Assembly: GCA_009761415.1 (NCBI GenBank)
Contig: QUOL01000002.1
Span: 2,790,001-2,854,000 of the forward strand
Direction of reading: 5' to 3'
Origin: Sarcomyxa edulis
Taxonomy: Eukaryota; Basidiomycota; Agaricomycetes; Agaricales; Mycenaceae
DNA length: 64,000 nucleotides
The first letter of the stretch is position 1. Each line of letters begins with the position of its first letter. Positions 1 through 11,858 of the stretch are shown here, piece after piece. Below the pieces are notes generated by a model. That model searched no databases. It worked only from the letters and a program-made list of their open reading frames with translations, and was not told where the DNA came from. A program made the translations under genes and the position numbers.

Positions 1-89
1 TAGGACGGCATCCTCCTCTAACTCTAACAAGCACAACATCCTCATCTCAGATTGAAATTCACCACTAAGTCGACCACCGCTTGCTGTTC

Positions 90-140
90 ATGATTCCATG
101 GCAGGATATAACCGTTCGCGTGCTGTCGAAGAACTACTAG
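90..140 (+). promoter_or_regulatory. Overlapping upstream ORF of SPT20
   Basis: An ATG eight bases before the SPT20 start opens a 17-codon frame that ends with TAG inside SPT20 exon 1. If it is in the mRNA leader it could lower SPT20 initiation. This is seen in sequence only; the transcript start is unknown. Confidence 0.35.
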
Positions 141-2411
141 AAAGAACTGCTTCGTCTCCGCCGTCTTTCACCGTACATCTCCACCCAGAATCTTGGACTC
201 TCAATAATGGCCTCAAGTTCATGTATAACCACCAGATTGCGGTTCGTCTAGTTGCTTTCATCAACTTCTTGATATCTAAGTATTCGCAATAGTCCCTGCT
301 CGATGATATCCGCGCACACCGAATACCAGTCGACTTTCTCGATCTCTTTGACGCCGCAGGCGTACCGTTCTATGATGGTAAGTGGTTGGCTGGCTTTTCT
401 CTTCTCTCAGAAGCTGACCGCGACTATGATAGGCTGCATGATTGTTGAGCTACTAGACTATCGTCCAACTCGATTCAAAGAGCCCACTCCCGACAAACCA
501 GAACGAACGCGTGCAGTCCTTCATCCCAACTCAGAAACACAATGGGCCGACATCTGCGCCTTGAACAAGAAGTATGGGAATAAATGGACAGATCATGATG
601 CTTTGGAAGTAGAGGCACGCATACTTGTAAGCTAGCTTTCCTCTTGCTGTCTTGGCCAAATCATCCGAACTTCGTGTGCCACTATAGCTTGCTACTTCGC
701 CGCCGCTCTGTCTCGCCCCAGATCCTCACCTGACTCGCATAGCAAACCACGTACTAAGGGTCTCAACGCCGACTGTACCCGCATCCCTCAAGAGGAAGGC
801 CGCCGTTCTAGATCCCGAGGAAGAGGAAACAGACAAAGCCCGCCGAGCTAAGATAATGCAGTTCATGAACCCCACATCTAATAGAACGCATGCACCGACG
901 TAAGTTCTTGTTCTTCTTGTTGCTGGATTTATCGTTAATTATCGTGATCCGACAGTTATCGCATATTAGACGCTATCCAGCGATCGCGTGCTGCTAAAGA
1001 TATACAGCCGCCGCCTGTGTTGATGCCTGGGCAGCAAACCATGGCCTTGGTTCATCCAGTTCAGCACCCGCCGCCACCGCAGCCTGTCCCACCGATGGTC
1101 ACTCAGTCGCCTGCCGATTCGGAAGATTCGAGACAGAAGTCGAAGAAACAGAAGAAGGAGCCTACGCCATCACCTTACGAAAGGAATGGGACGCAGACTC
1201 CTGGTCCTTCGCAGATGACACAGTTCATCGTCCAGAATCAGAATCAGAACCATCACTCTCCTTCGCCTATCGCGCAGTCTCCGGCAGCCAAGAGAGTACC
1301 TACACCGGCCCAACAACAGCATCATTTCTCCCAATCTCCCAAAGTCTCAACACCACAATCACATCCTAGCCAAATCCCACAAATCCCACTCCAGTCGAAA
1401 CTACCCCAACATCAGCAACATACCCAACCACCACCACCGTCATCGTTACCCACGTTCCAACTCACCACCCCGCCTACACACGTCCTACACCAAACCTCAC
1501 CTGGAAATCGCAATGTACAACCGAAACCTCCGACGAACAATATTCCACAGCAAGCAATGCCGCAGCAGCAGCCGCATCCATCTCAACAACACCCCGGTAA
1601 CGCTCCGAATCAGACTCAGATGCAAATGATGTACAATCACCAAATGCAACAGCAAGCACAACAATCAATTCAGCAGCAAAGGATCAACGCTGCCCAGCAA
1701 CAACAGGCGGCCCATAATGGTCGATTGACTCCCCAAAGCGTCGTTGCCCATGCCCGTAGTCCCATGATACCCCAACGCAACAGCCCTATGGTACCGAATA
1801 AATCAGTGGGGGCCGCTCGTTCTCCCATGCCGCAGAACCCTCAACAGCAGCAGGCTCCTCAGATGTCCATGTCTCATCCTCCGCACCTTAATTTCAACCA
1901 GTATAATCCCGCTTCTCACTTACGACCGATGGTCCATGCTGCTTCCCACTCTCCTCACCCCCAAGGTCTATCGCAACACCTCGCGAATAATAACAACAAT
2001 AACGGCGGTGGCGGCGGTGCTAACGGTCCGATCCATCACACCCCTTCTCCCGTTCACCAACAACCCTCTCCAGCCCACGTTCAAGTCCAAGCTCTCTCTC
2101 AAGCTCAAGCCCTTGCGCAGAGCCAGAACCAACTCCACTCGCATCCCCAATCCCTCTCCCACCCACAAAACCACGGCTTACCCCCTCATCTCATGGCACA
2201 ATACCCTCACCAAATGTACAATTACCCACCGATAAATTTCGGGATGCAGCCAGGTGCAAGATTGCCTCAGGGATACTGGGTCAGTGGCGGCAGGCTGGTC
2301 AATAATGGCAATGGGCAGCCAATGCCGGGTATGGGTATGGTGCCTAACGTTAATGCTCATGGCCAGCAGGTTGGAAAGACTGTTGTGCCTGGTGGCTTGC
2401 AGGGACGTTGA
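98..2411 (+). CDS. SPT20: SPT20, SAGA complex subunit
   Basis: Five exons: 98-241, 293-377, 433-626, 688-899, 956-2411; together an open frame of 696 codons. SPT20 is a structural subunit of the SAGA histone acetyltransferase coactivator and acts in the nucleus. The N-terminus carries the conserved Spt20 domain, with the block TVHLHPESWTLNNG near residue 26 and, across intron 2, PFYDGCMIVELLDYRP. The last exon is a long Gln/Pro/His/Asn-rich tail of low complexity, as in fungal orthologues. The start at 98 lies just before the domain. A 17-codon uORF (90-140) overlaps it out of frame. The family call rests on the domain; the tail has no further recognisable motif. The gene converges on the GATA gene across a 2.2 kb spacer. 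Confidence 0.9.
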
Positions 2412-3024
2412 CATCGGTCCTTGGAGCTTGTAGGCTCAGTGGGACGTTTGTATTATCTGTAACTGGGATTTCTCTTTTCTTTTCCGTTAGCATGGCACAT
2501 CGCCTTTCGTTCAATTGTACTCTTTTCTACCCACAGTCCACCCACATCCATCCATCCATCCCATCCATTCATCCGCACATTCGCAATTATCCACCCATCT
2601 ACTTTTCCATACACACACACTCCACACCCTTGTCCTGCTTTCACTTTCCACCTGCTCTCTGCTTTCGCTAATCTAATACATGTATTTTTTTCTTTCAAAT
2701 TGGGTCTTTCGTGGCCAGTCTGAGTGCTAGTCATGTCATATTAGCCGTACGCCTTATGGGAGACTTTTGTCCAAAGTAAAGCCACAGTACCGCCATCATA
2801 CAATTTCGGTTTCAAACCTTCCCAATGACATAACCGTATGTATAGCCAAGACTTTATGATAAGGTATGCTTCGAATTCTGTTAAAGCTTCCTCGATGCTT
2901 CTTTAGGGCGGCGTGTAATTTCAAACTTACTTAGATCCATTAATCCAGATCGCCTCCGTCAACGTTAACCCCCCGAAGCCAAAACCGACTTGAAAATCAA
3001 AAGACCAAAAACGCGAGCACCCTA

Positions 3025-3500
3025 GTTTATTGAGTTCAGCAGGGACACGGCTCGATGATGTTATTGCGTGATGATCCTGCTTAAAGTGACACTGATAGAT
3101 GCATGCGTCCACTTCGAGGGAAATCACAACGGCACGAGAGGGAGAACGACCGCGTAATCTCGGATGGACCGACGGATATACAGTCATTCACGAACTGTCT
3201 ACGTCTATGATGCAGACGGAAATGTTAGGAAAAATGAGACGGCGATCAACGAAAGAAACGACTGTCGATCGAGAAGGAGAGGACTCACCAATGTCACCAT
3301 GGCCAGCCAGACTCCGTATGTGGCACTAGGACAATACCGGTATCTGATTCTGCTGTGTTAAATTCGATGGCAATACCACATCCTCGGACTCGGACGCGGG
3401 ACGCACAAGCGCGTATGGAGTTAATCGTAGACATAACCGCAGCACTGACTGACGGAGAGGAGAGGTCCTGGTGAAACGCCCTAGAATAGAAAATCACGGA
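3025..3500 (+). repeat. Tandem direct repeat, copy 1
   Basis: First copy of a unit of about 470 bases that is immediately repeated at 3501-3956. Both begin with GTTTATTGAGTTCAGCAGGG and end with AGAATAGAAAATCACGGA. Copy 1 is longer because of insertions of about 9 and 11 bases around 3290-3335. By eye the copies agree at over 90 percent of positions. No terminal inverted repeats were seen. Confidence 0.9.
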
Positions 3501-3956
3501 GTTTATTGAGTTCAGCAGGGACACGGCTCGATGATGTTATTGCTTGATGATTATGCTTAAAGTGACACTGATAGCTGCATGCGTCCGTTTCGAGGGAAAT
3601 CACAACGGCACGAGAGGGGGAACGACCGCGTAATCTCGGATGGACCGACGGATATACAGTCATTCACGAACTGTCTACGTCTATGATGCAAACGGAGATG
3701 TTAGGAAAAATGAGACGGCGATCAACGAAAGAAACGACTGTCGATCGAGAAGGAGAGGACTCACCATGGCCAGCCAGACTCCGTATGTGGCACCGGTATC
3801 TGATTCTCTTGTGATAATCTCGACATCAATACCACAACCTCGGACTCGGATGCGGGACGCACAAGCGCGTATGGGGTTAAACGTAGACATAACCGCAGCA
3901 CTGACTGACGGGGAGGAGAGGTCCTGGTGAATCGCCCTAGAATAGAAAATCACGGA
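3501..3956 (+). repeat. Tandem direct repeat, copy 2
   Basis: Second copy of the unit that begins at 3025. The junction is seamless: the end of copy 1 abuts the start of copy 2. Differences from copy 1 are scattered substitutions plus two short gaps. They do not favour third codon positions in any frame, which argues against a duplicated exon. Confidence 0.9.
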
Positions 3957-4628
3957 GGATCAGATAAACGATAGGGCCCACGGAGTTCAGTCAAAGTCAG
4001 GAAATAAACAAGGAAGGAGAAACAATGAGGAGTACTCACACCTCCCTCGTGCCAAATCATAGACCCCAAGACAAATCTCACCATTGACACCGGCCGATGA
4101 TGACGGTTCTGACTCGGATCTGATACCCAACCTCCAAGACACCGGTCAGAACCAGGATAAGACTGCGAGAAGAGAAGAGCCAAAGGAAAGGGAGTGAATC
4201 ACTCTCCGCATCACTCGCAATCCAATCGGGGCTCGGGGGAACAGGACAGGACAAACACGTTAACGTCAACGCTGCAGGTTGACGTGATTTTTTTTATGTG
4301 AAGAACCAAAAAATGGGGGATTAGAAGGACGGGTATGGATAGAGGGGGACAAGAAAAGACATGATGAGAGAGAGAGAGAGGAGAGAGAGAGGAGAGGGTA
4401 ATAAGATAGATGTAGATGTAGATGATGATATAACAAGCATTGTCAACAAGCTCACCAGGAAAAAGATATGGCACACACACAAAGCAAGCGGAGCGGAGAA
4501 TAACAGACGCAGAAGCAGACACAAACAGGATAGCACGGAAGGAATAAGAAAAGAAAGAAGATATTGAAACCAAGAAAAAAACGCAAGAAAGAAAGGAAAG
4601 GAACCGCACGATCCTCAATGTTCAATGC

Positions 4629-6263
4629 TCAATCTCTTTCCCCCGCAAGCTCATCACTTCGTCGATCTTGCGACCCATACGAATCTTCATCCTCACTACC
4701 GCCTTCACCGCTCGACGCGACCCCAGAGTCATCAGCGCCTCCGGATCCTGTACGCTTCGCTCGTCCATTCGGGCGTCCACCTTCGCGTACTCGTTTCTTA
4801 ATCTACGATACGACAGGATGGAGAATTAGCACAGTCGAATAACGTGTCAAGGGGTAAGGACATGGACATACGAGTTTCGCATAAACGAGTCCGCAGGCAT
4901 TGCAGAGCGTTCGTGGGCCTGATATCACGAAAAGAAAAGATAGGAGATAATATGTGAATACGTAGGTTCGCGAAGAAAGAATGTACGGTTTTACCTAATG
5001 GACCTCGACGCCATTCAGGCGTCGATGTTGCATTGCAGCCTAAGCATGTTTGTCCTTCTTGCGCGGCAGTGGATTCTTCGGTTTTCTGATAGGTCGGCCC
5101 GAAGAAAGGACGAAGCGAAGGAAATGGGGACATCAGTCAGCTTCGGCTTTCATGTAGCGGTACACAATAACTCACCGGCTGCGTTGGAAGAGTGGGTTTC
5201 GACGAAGTTGCGGGAGCATTCCCGTTACCGGGTGGTGGTTGTGCTATCACAGGTAACACCTTCTCTTCGGGTGGAGGTTCCTTGTCCATCGCCGGTGATG
5301 GCATCTCCGGTGATGGCGTCGGTTGTTGTAGCGTAAACGACTCGAGCATCTGCGCTCCGTAGTTCGCGCATTGGAGCATGCGTTCCATTGCCTCTGCCGT
5401 GGTGGACTGTGATTGGGATGATCGTGTAGGGCCTGAATCCGACAAAGACCTTGTAGTATCCATGATAGTCCTATACGATTCCAATAACTACAATGCAAAA
5501 GAACGCATCAATGCTCAGTGCAAGAGGAGAGAAAGGGCATGTGTTTATTTACTTTCAAGAAATCCAACCCAGTAGGTGTCCCTGGAGTGGGTGGTGGGGG
5601 TATGATAGGTGATTCTTTATCTCGTCTTCGGCTTTTCTGGGGTGGAGGCGCTCCTGGATGTGGAGGGGGAGGTACTTGTCGTTCGTCATTTCTACGGGGA
5701 TCGGGATGATTTGGTGGTGGTGGAGGTGGGATAGAGGAATATACTCGTTGGTCGGCAGATGAGCTTGGTGCAACTGGTGGTGGTGGTTCGGGTCTTCCGG
5801 GGCCCGAGTTGAAGGGGCCTTCGGGCGGGGGCGGCGGAGGGTAGGGTTGTTGCTGGTTATAATGATGCCAGCCGTCATTTGCGGCCCAATGTGATGCTTG
5901 TGGTGGGGGCGGTGGAGGAGGTGGAGGATGATGGGGGTGGGATTGGGGATGTGGATGAGGATGTTGTTGTGGATGAGGGTGAGGGTGGGGATGGGTATGT
6001 GGAGATTGTTGTTGTACGTACGGTCCAGGACCATAATTTTGATAGGGTGATGGTGGGGGGTTATATTGCGGATGTGGCTGATGTGGTGAATGAGATTGAG
6101 ACGAGCTGGTAGATGAACGCATGGGTCTTATATGAGGGGGTATTGGTGCATTTTCGTAGACTGGGGGTGGTGGTGGAGGCTGGTAAGTAGGATAGTCATA
6201 GGAACTGGAGGGTATTGCTGGCGGGGGATGGTGATGGTACATGTATCGCCCCTCGGACGACAT
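4629..6263 (-). CDS. GATA-type zinc finger transcription factor
   Basis: Five exons on the minus strand: 6263-5553, 5487-5176, 5085-4995, 4918-4872, 4802-4629; 444 codons. A single GATA finger lies near residues 355-380 with spacing C-X2-C-X18-C-X2-C (C355, C358, C377, C380), followed by a basic tail (IKKRVREGGRPNGRAKR) and an acidic C-terminus. The X18 loop is the white-collar/plant-like class rather than the X17 class of AreA-type nitrogen or siderophore regulators. No PAS domain is visible, so it is not a plain WC-2 orthologue. The N-terminal 230 residues are Pro/His-rich. The third intron separates the two cysteine pairs. It probably binds DNA in the nucleus; targets are unknown. It could belong to the mushroom-development GATA regulators, but I cannot tell. 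Confidence 0.85.
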
Positions 6264-6828
6264 GATGGCAGAGTACGCGAGTACGTTGCAAACAGTACGT
6301 GGGTTTTATAGAGTGCCGGAATGGGGTTGGGCGTGTACGAAACGCGTCCGACTCCTACTTTCGAGGTACGTGTGAGAAGCGAAGACAAGGATTGTGAGAC
6401 AACCCTGGAATAGGATACTGTCTCTCCTCAGTCAAGTCTATCAATGATACTAGCAAGATACTAGCAAAAGTGTCTAGCAAAGTCGCTTAACCTGTCTGAT
6501 TCAGCGCAAATTCAATTATACATCCACGAATAAAGCAAAAATGGGGACCAACTGGGTGTAATTGTCCTGGATCTATGGTGAAAATGTGAGTGTGAGTGCT
6601 ATTCCCAGTGTCCAGAGCGCTAGGGTGAGTTGACCGTTTCGGAAGAGCTGCAGTCGATTTCAGATTCAGAAACAAAATTGTCACAGTCAGCAACCTCTTG
6701 TCACTCACACTCATTCCTCTCTAAAGGGGATGGCAGGGGATGGTATGTTCAACGGATCTCACCTCTAGCAAGCACATAACATTGGCGTCAACCTCTTCAC
6801 TTTGAACATAACTAGGACCTCTAATTAA
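6264..6828. other. Divergent promoter region
   Basis: 565 bases between the divergent GATA and BTB genes. No coding feature is supported. A possible short 5' leader exon of the BTB gene ending in a GT donor near 6745 was seen, but it is not needed for the protein. Confidence 0.5.
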
Positions 6829-7884
6829 ATGGCCAACGGGTGGATGGGTGCCAACGACTCGTATCTGAAAGGAAGCCGGTTTACTGGCACACCTCACACA
6901 CAATTTTGGTTTGACGATGGATCTATCGTCCTGAGCGCAGACTCCACCCTCTTCCGGGTCCATAGGAGCATACTCTGTATGCACTCCCGAATCTTCGCAG
7001 ATATGTTCATGGTCCCACAACCTCTTCAAGACGAGTCCCAACCCATTATTGACGGCTGTCCTGTCGTCCAGATGCCGGATAAAGCGGTCGATCTTACTGA
7101 CTTGCTCCGGGCTCTTTACGAGCCTCTAAAGTGAGCTACAAATGCTATCGCAGACAAAATATAAAGCTGACAGCTCTCAAGGCATTTTGACTCCCTCTCT
7201 CCAGACGCAGACGTGGACACTACAATGACATTCGTTTCCGGAATTCTTCGTCTCAGTACGAAATACTGCATGACGCAGCTGCGCGAGAAATCTATCGACA
7301 TTCTCAAACAAAAAATCCCATGCACGTTATCCGACTTCCTCTCTACTCGGAGCGAATATCTACGGCATCACCACGATTACCCACCATCAACTCGTATCCG
7401 CATCATCAATCTAGCCCGCGAGACCAATGTACCAGAGCTACTTCCATTCGCATTCTATCAATGCGCCCGCCTAGATTGCAAGCTTTTACTCAATGGAACT
7501 TACAGCGATGTTCTATCTTGGAGAGACAAAGCTATCTGTTTTGCAGGTAGAGAGCGATTGATCGACGCTCAGAAAACATACACCCACTCGTTCCTTGTCG
7601 ACTTCAAACCCTCTCCTGCATGTCTTCGTCCTGGAGGATGTGGGTTCCCATCGCGCGGCCGGAATTTCAACTGGGACTTGCTTCGAAATTTCTTCAGGGT
7701 ACCGCAAGCCCTCGAGCCCCTTAATCTTAATCTTTGGGACCCTCCAATCTATTCGTTTTGTCGGAGATGCGAAGATAATCTTCAGGCAGAACATCGGAAG
7801 GGTTGGGGGTGTATCTGGGAGATGCTGCCGGGGATCTTCGAACTCGGTAGTTGGGAGGAGATTCGGAAGACGCAGTGCAATTGA
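6829..7884 (+). CDS. BTB/POZ domain protein
   Basis: Two exons, 6829-7130 and 7182-7884, giving 334 codons. The N-terminal third has a BTB/POZ fold: a strand containing FWFDDGSIVLSADSTLFRVH followed by RSILCMHSRIFADMF, the usual 'V-x-L-x-S-x-V-F-x-V-H-x-x-L-L' arrangement. The intron falls inside the domain and the frame continues with HFDSLSPDADVD. The rest is the C-terminal region seen in large agaricomycete BTB families, with no second known domain (no Kelch, MATH or zinc finger). Members are usually cytoplasmic or nuclear adaptors that dimerise and may bind Cullin-3. The substrate is unknown. It is divergent from the GATA gene. Confidence 0.8.
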
Positions 7885-8486
7885 ACACAAGGGGTGCGTT
7901 GCGTTCAATTTTGTTCGAATGCTCTCCAGCTCATCTCTATATTTTCAGAAACTCTACCTTCTGCACACTTGGCCCTTCATTCTTTCGCCCTTTATGATCT
8001 CGGATGACCGGGCCGAAAACAGAAAACATCCTACATCTCAACTCGCAATGTTCGCATCCTCCTTGAACTTTCCACCTCGTTGTCACTGCGACTCGACTCG
8101 ACGTTTCTCGCTGTCTATTCCTGCTGCATTTCCAATGTCTTCTGGTGGCTTATCTTCGCTTATCTACTTCCTGGGAATGACTTGCTCTGCTCTGTTTGTC
8201 TCAACACGGACTTGTATGTTTTACTACCTCGGCTTCCTCGTAACAGCAAAAGGTTCATTGTATTTGTTTTTCTTGATATGTACGCTTACAATTCATCATC
8301 TTGGCATTACACACTAACGTTGAAGATCAAATTGTCTTATTCTTGATAACGACCACAAGGCACGATAAGGCATCCTGGGATGCCTGAATCTACGGTCCGC
8401 GCTATTTCTATCTCGCTATCTATAAGCTGCTATCTGGTATAACTTTGCACGGCCTTGACAATCGTGTCTGTCTGCTTTTCCTCATC
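7885..8486. other. Spacer between BTB and agmatinase genes
   Basis: About 600 bases holding the presumed 3' UTR of the BTB gene and the promoter of the ureohydrolase gene. A plus-strand frame runs from the BTB gene into this spacer but has no family resemblance. No other feature seen. Confidence 0.5.
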
Positions 8487-10330
8487 ATGTTCTCTCTCCT
8501 CCCCGTCATCCTTTCCGCCCCTCTTCTCATCTCTGCCCATTCCCACGGGAGTCAGCACGCCCTCGCTAGCAATGAGCCAGTAGACATCAGTCAGGAACCA
8601 TGGACCGAAAAATATGGAGCACAAGTTGACACACAATACAGCGGTTTCCTCAGTTTCTCTCACATGCCATACGCGAAATGCCTCGAAGACGCGTCGCAAG
8701 CCTTCGACATTGCTGTTATCGGGTTCCCCTTCGATACAACGACGAGCTACAGACCTGGGGCGCGTTTTGGACCTTTCGCTATCAGATCAGGTTCTAGACG
8801 ACAGACGCAGAGTGGATATACACTTCCTTGGGGTGCGAGCCCGTCGGATTTGGGAGCAAGGATGGTGGATTGTGGGGATGTCAGTGATTTGTATCTATGT
8901 CATATCCATCCACAGTCAGCTAAACAGTGATGCATCTCTCTCTAGGCTCCTCTCACCTTGATGGACAACACCAAAGCCATTGACCAGATGGAGGCAGCGT
9001 ACGATACGTTGATCGGTAGACCGTCTTACGGTGGTACAATTCCGACTTACAAGTCGCGTACGGCCTTCTTGGCGAAGGACGGTGTCGATCATCCTCGAGT
9101 CGTTACACTGGGAGGAGATCATACTATTGTCAGTTGAGTTGTGGTATGTCTCGTAACTTCACTTGACTGACACGAGTTCTCAGGTTCTACCTATTTTGCG
9201 TTCCCTGTACAAGGTGTATGGCCCGATATCGGTAGGATCTATTATTGTTTCGTCCAAGATGCTTCATTCATATCTAATGTATGTTTCCAGGTCATTCATT
9301 TTGATGCCCACCTGGTATGTCATGGGTGATATTTGGATCTTAGCATTGACTCTCACACGAATGATCAGGACACTGGAGCAGTCACCAGCACAGGAGCTGA
9401 CCGTATCACTCACGGATCGTATTTCACCATCGCAGCAGAAGAGCATCTGATGACGAACACTAGTATTCATGGTGGGATACGAAACAAGATGGCGGTACTT
9501 ATTCCAGTGCTTCATACTAGAGAAAGATTATTGACAGTGGTATGCGACAGGGTACCCAAGTCATTCGCCACGACGAAGAAGTTGGCTTCCAAGTCATCAG
9601 TGCCGAGAACATCGACGACTATGGAATCAAGGCAGTCATCAGGAAGATTCGTGAGCGTATTGGGACTACGCCGGTTTATCTGAGGCACGCTTACACATTT
9701 CGCATCTCAGTGTAAATTGATACTGATATTTCTTTTTCACATATAGTTTGGACATCGATGTTATTGGTGAGCGCCACCCTACCAAGGATGTTCCACTTAT
9801 TCTTATTGACTGTATCCAGATCCTGGTCTTGCCCCTGCTAGTATGTTTCTGATATGTCCATGCTTTTGAGTCATCGCTCACAAAACTCGATCCTTACAGC
9901 GGGTACCCCTGAGTAAGCCAATACGTTTCAAAGCTCCGTATACACACTTACGGCCGACTCGTTCAATCTATCAGAGCCGGGGGATGGACCACACGTGAAA
10001 TGAAGCGTATCATTCGAGGACTTGCTGGACTGAATTTCGTGTACGTTCTCATCTGCACCAATTCCACGTCATGCCCTCAACATCATTGATATTTCTAGGG
10101 GTGCTGATATTGTGGAAGTCGCACCGGCTTATGATCATGGTTTGCCCACCCTTCTTGTTCAACTCTTGTTCGAAGTGCCTTTGCTGATGCCTTTGCTTCT
10201 CGTTTTGCCAGCCGATATCACGGGCATCGCTGCAGCCGACATCGTGCACGATTTCCTCGTTATGCTCCAGACCGATGCCCCACCTCCTCCACATGTTGGA
10301 CCATTTACAAAGAGTGATCTGGAGCTGTAA
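8487..10330 (+). CDS. Agmatinase-type ureohydrolase, probably secreted
   Basis: Twelve exons: 8487-8879, 8946-9128, 9184-9231, 9291-9314, 9369-9494, 9551-9684, 9747-9766, 9820-9840, 9900-9912, 9975-10040, 10099-10139, 10212-10330; 395 codons. It hydrolyses a guanidino group to urea plus an amine (agmatine or a relative). The binuclear manganese site is complete: GGDHT (H190), HFDAHLD (D213, H215, D217) and SLDIDVIDPG (D305, D307), then GGWTTRE and VEVAPAYDH. The first 18 or so residues (MFSLLPVILSAPLLISAHS) look like a signal peptide, as in many fungal agmatinase-like enzymes. Exon 9 is only 13 bases, and intron 6 has a probable GC donor. The exact substrate cannot be read from sequence. Confidence 0.9.
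9685..9746 (+). other. Probable GC-AG intron in the agmatinase gene
   Basis: To join PVYL to SLDIDVI in frame, the upstream exon must end ...CTGAG directly before GCACGC; the acceptor is CACATATAG. No GT donor in this stretch restores the metal-binding motif. GC-AG introns are a known minor class. Confidence 0.75.
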
Positions 10331-10561
10331 ACACCAGTGGGATGCATGGACACGCCTTGTGCAGGATTTCGAAGGGGATTGATAGATACAGATGCGCGAA
10401 ATGTACAATAAAATAAAGCATAGTAGTACAAAGTACTGCAGTCCGTAAGTATGTGGCGTAGTCATGGTTGAATCGGCAAGTGATATATGACTATCGAGGG
10501 AAACTGGAAATATATGGGTATCTGGAAAAGCTGCAATACAACCCCATCTCAACCTCGAAGT

Positions 10562-11618
10562 TCACTGATCACTTGAAGGCTCTAGGATACGAGAGCGTTT
10601 GATATGTCGGCTGACAGGAGGAGAGTCAAAGTCATCTTGTGCCCGCGGCCGTCTCTGAGAAGTGCTAGAACGGTTGGCCACAGGGGGTGAATGGCTGCCT
10701 TTGAGTTGCATAGCTCGTGAGCGAGGTAATGGTCGTTTGACACGATGAGCGTCTCGAGTGGACCTTGTGTTTACAAGAGCCAGGGAATTGTCACCGCTGG
10801 CCTCGCGTTTCACTAGAGGTCCTGCTTCATCGCTTTCGCTGCTGTTGACATGGTGAGTCCGCCAGTTCTGGGGATGGGATATATGTAGTTTCGCTAACCT
10901 CATGCCAAATTCTCTGCAACGACGCTCAAGAACCTCACACCTCCTTTGTAAATCACCATAATCCATACAGAGCTGGTCGTATGCCACACGCGCATCGTTC
11001 GCATCTTCTTCAGCTCGGCGTGCGCGTTCGACAGCATCGGAAAGGGAAAGATTGGTGAAATAAACTTCTTGTTGCAAATCATTGATCTGCTCCTTCGCCG
11101 CATTAAGCTCTGATCCCAAAGTCTTTTCTCCTTCTGCATGAGCATGTGAGGCAGCCATATGACGTTCGCATTCTCTGACAAGTACGTCGTTCTCTTTTTT
11201 TAAAGACTTTGTTCGCGCGTCAGCCTTTTCGTACTTCTTTTTGAGCTCGGTGTAGGGGGTAGTGTCAAAATATACGCGTCGAACACTAGGTATGATGAAC
11301 TGGTGGATTCTTTTGGGTACGTAGGTCAGATCCGGATTCACTATCGTGAAATACGAGTTAGGTGAAACAATGTTGGCGTGGCCTAGTGAGACTCACCAAT
11401 TGTGAAATCCCCGCGACACGTCGGACACGCTGCTGTTAGGTTGGTGTTTGTGATATTGACGTGTTCTGTCAGGCATGCAGAGCAATAGACGTGTCCTGGA
11501 CGCGTCGTCACTCATCAGTACAAGTGGGCTTTTTGCCCTTGGGCGCTTTAGACTCACCACACGGAATGGAAACGGGGTCAGAGAGCTGAGATCGGCATAT
11601 ATTACACTGTACAGCCAT
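10562..11618 (-). CDS. RING finger protein with coiled coil, putative E3 ligase
   Basis: Three exons on the minus strand: 11618-11558, 11495-11397, 11340-10562; 312 codons. Residues 5-48 form a C3HC4 RING (C5, C8, C20, H22, C25, C28, C45, C48) at the extreme N-terminus. Both introns are close to or inside the RING. Residues about 85-190 are rich in Glu, Lys, Arg, Ala and Leu and form a probable coiled coil. The Ser/Arg/Pro-rich C-terminus contains basic clusters that could be nuclear signals. RINGs of this type usually act as ubiquitin ligases. No substrate-binding domain is seen. It converges on the agmatinase gene with about 230 bases between them. Confidence 0.85.
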
Positions 11619-11858
11619 TGTGAGAGATATTTTCGAGTATTTCGATCAGGACGGTGAAATGGTTTGAGACAAAGTGAGGTCAGTCACAACTCGGTGTTAC
11701 GAATTCAAAGTAACGCGTCAGGCACATGCGCGCCTCACGTTCAGGAATCAGGATCGAATCTCCAAGCTATGCGAGTTTGAAGATGTAGTATATAAGTAAG
11801 GCATAAAGGAGTATAATATTCATATCCAGGGCTCGTATTATAAGATGGCAATAGTGAG

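Larger units (their letters stand above)
2412..4628. other. Convergent spacer, no gene recognised
   Basis: 2.2 kb between the 3' ends of SPT20 and the GATA gene. It contains the tandem duplication listed separately and a purine-rich GA tract around 4365-4395. Short frames in both strands do not keep reading frame between the two repeat copies and match nothing I know, so no gene is called. Confidence 0.6.

Noticed and set aside
1474..2414. Long minus-strand frames over the SPT20 tail
   Set aside because: Antisense shadows of a repetitive Gln/Pro/His-rich coding region.
4365..4400. GA-rich repeats as a CRISPR-like or structured array
   Set aside because: Simple purine microsatellite in a eukaryotic genome, without regular spacers.
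9495..9537. A 43-base version of agmatinase intron 5
   Set aside because: It shifts the frame; the acceptor at 9549-9550 gives a 56-base intron and restores the conserved sequence.
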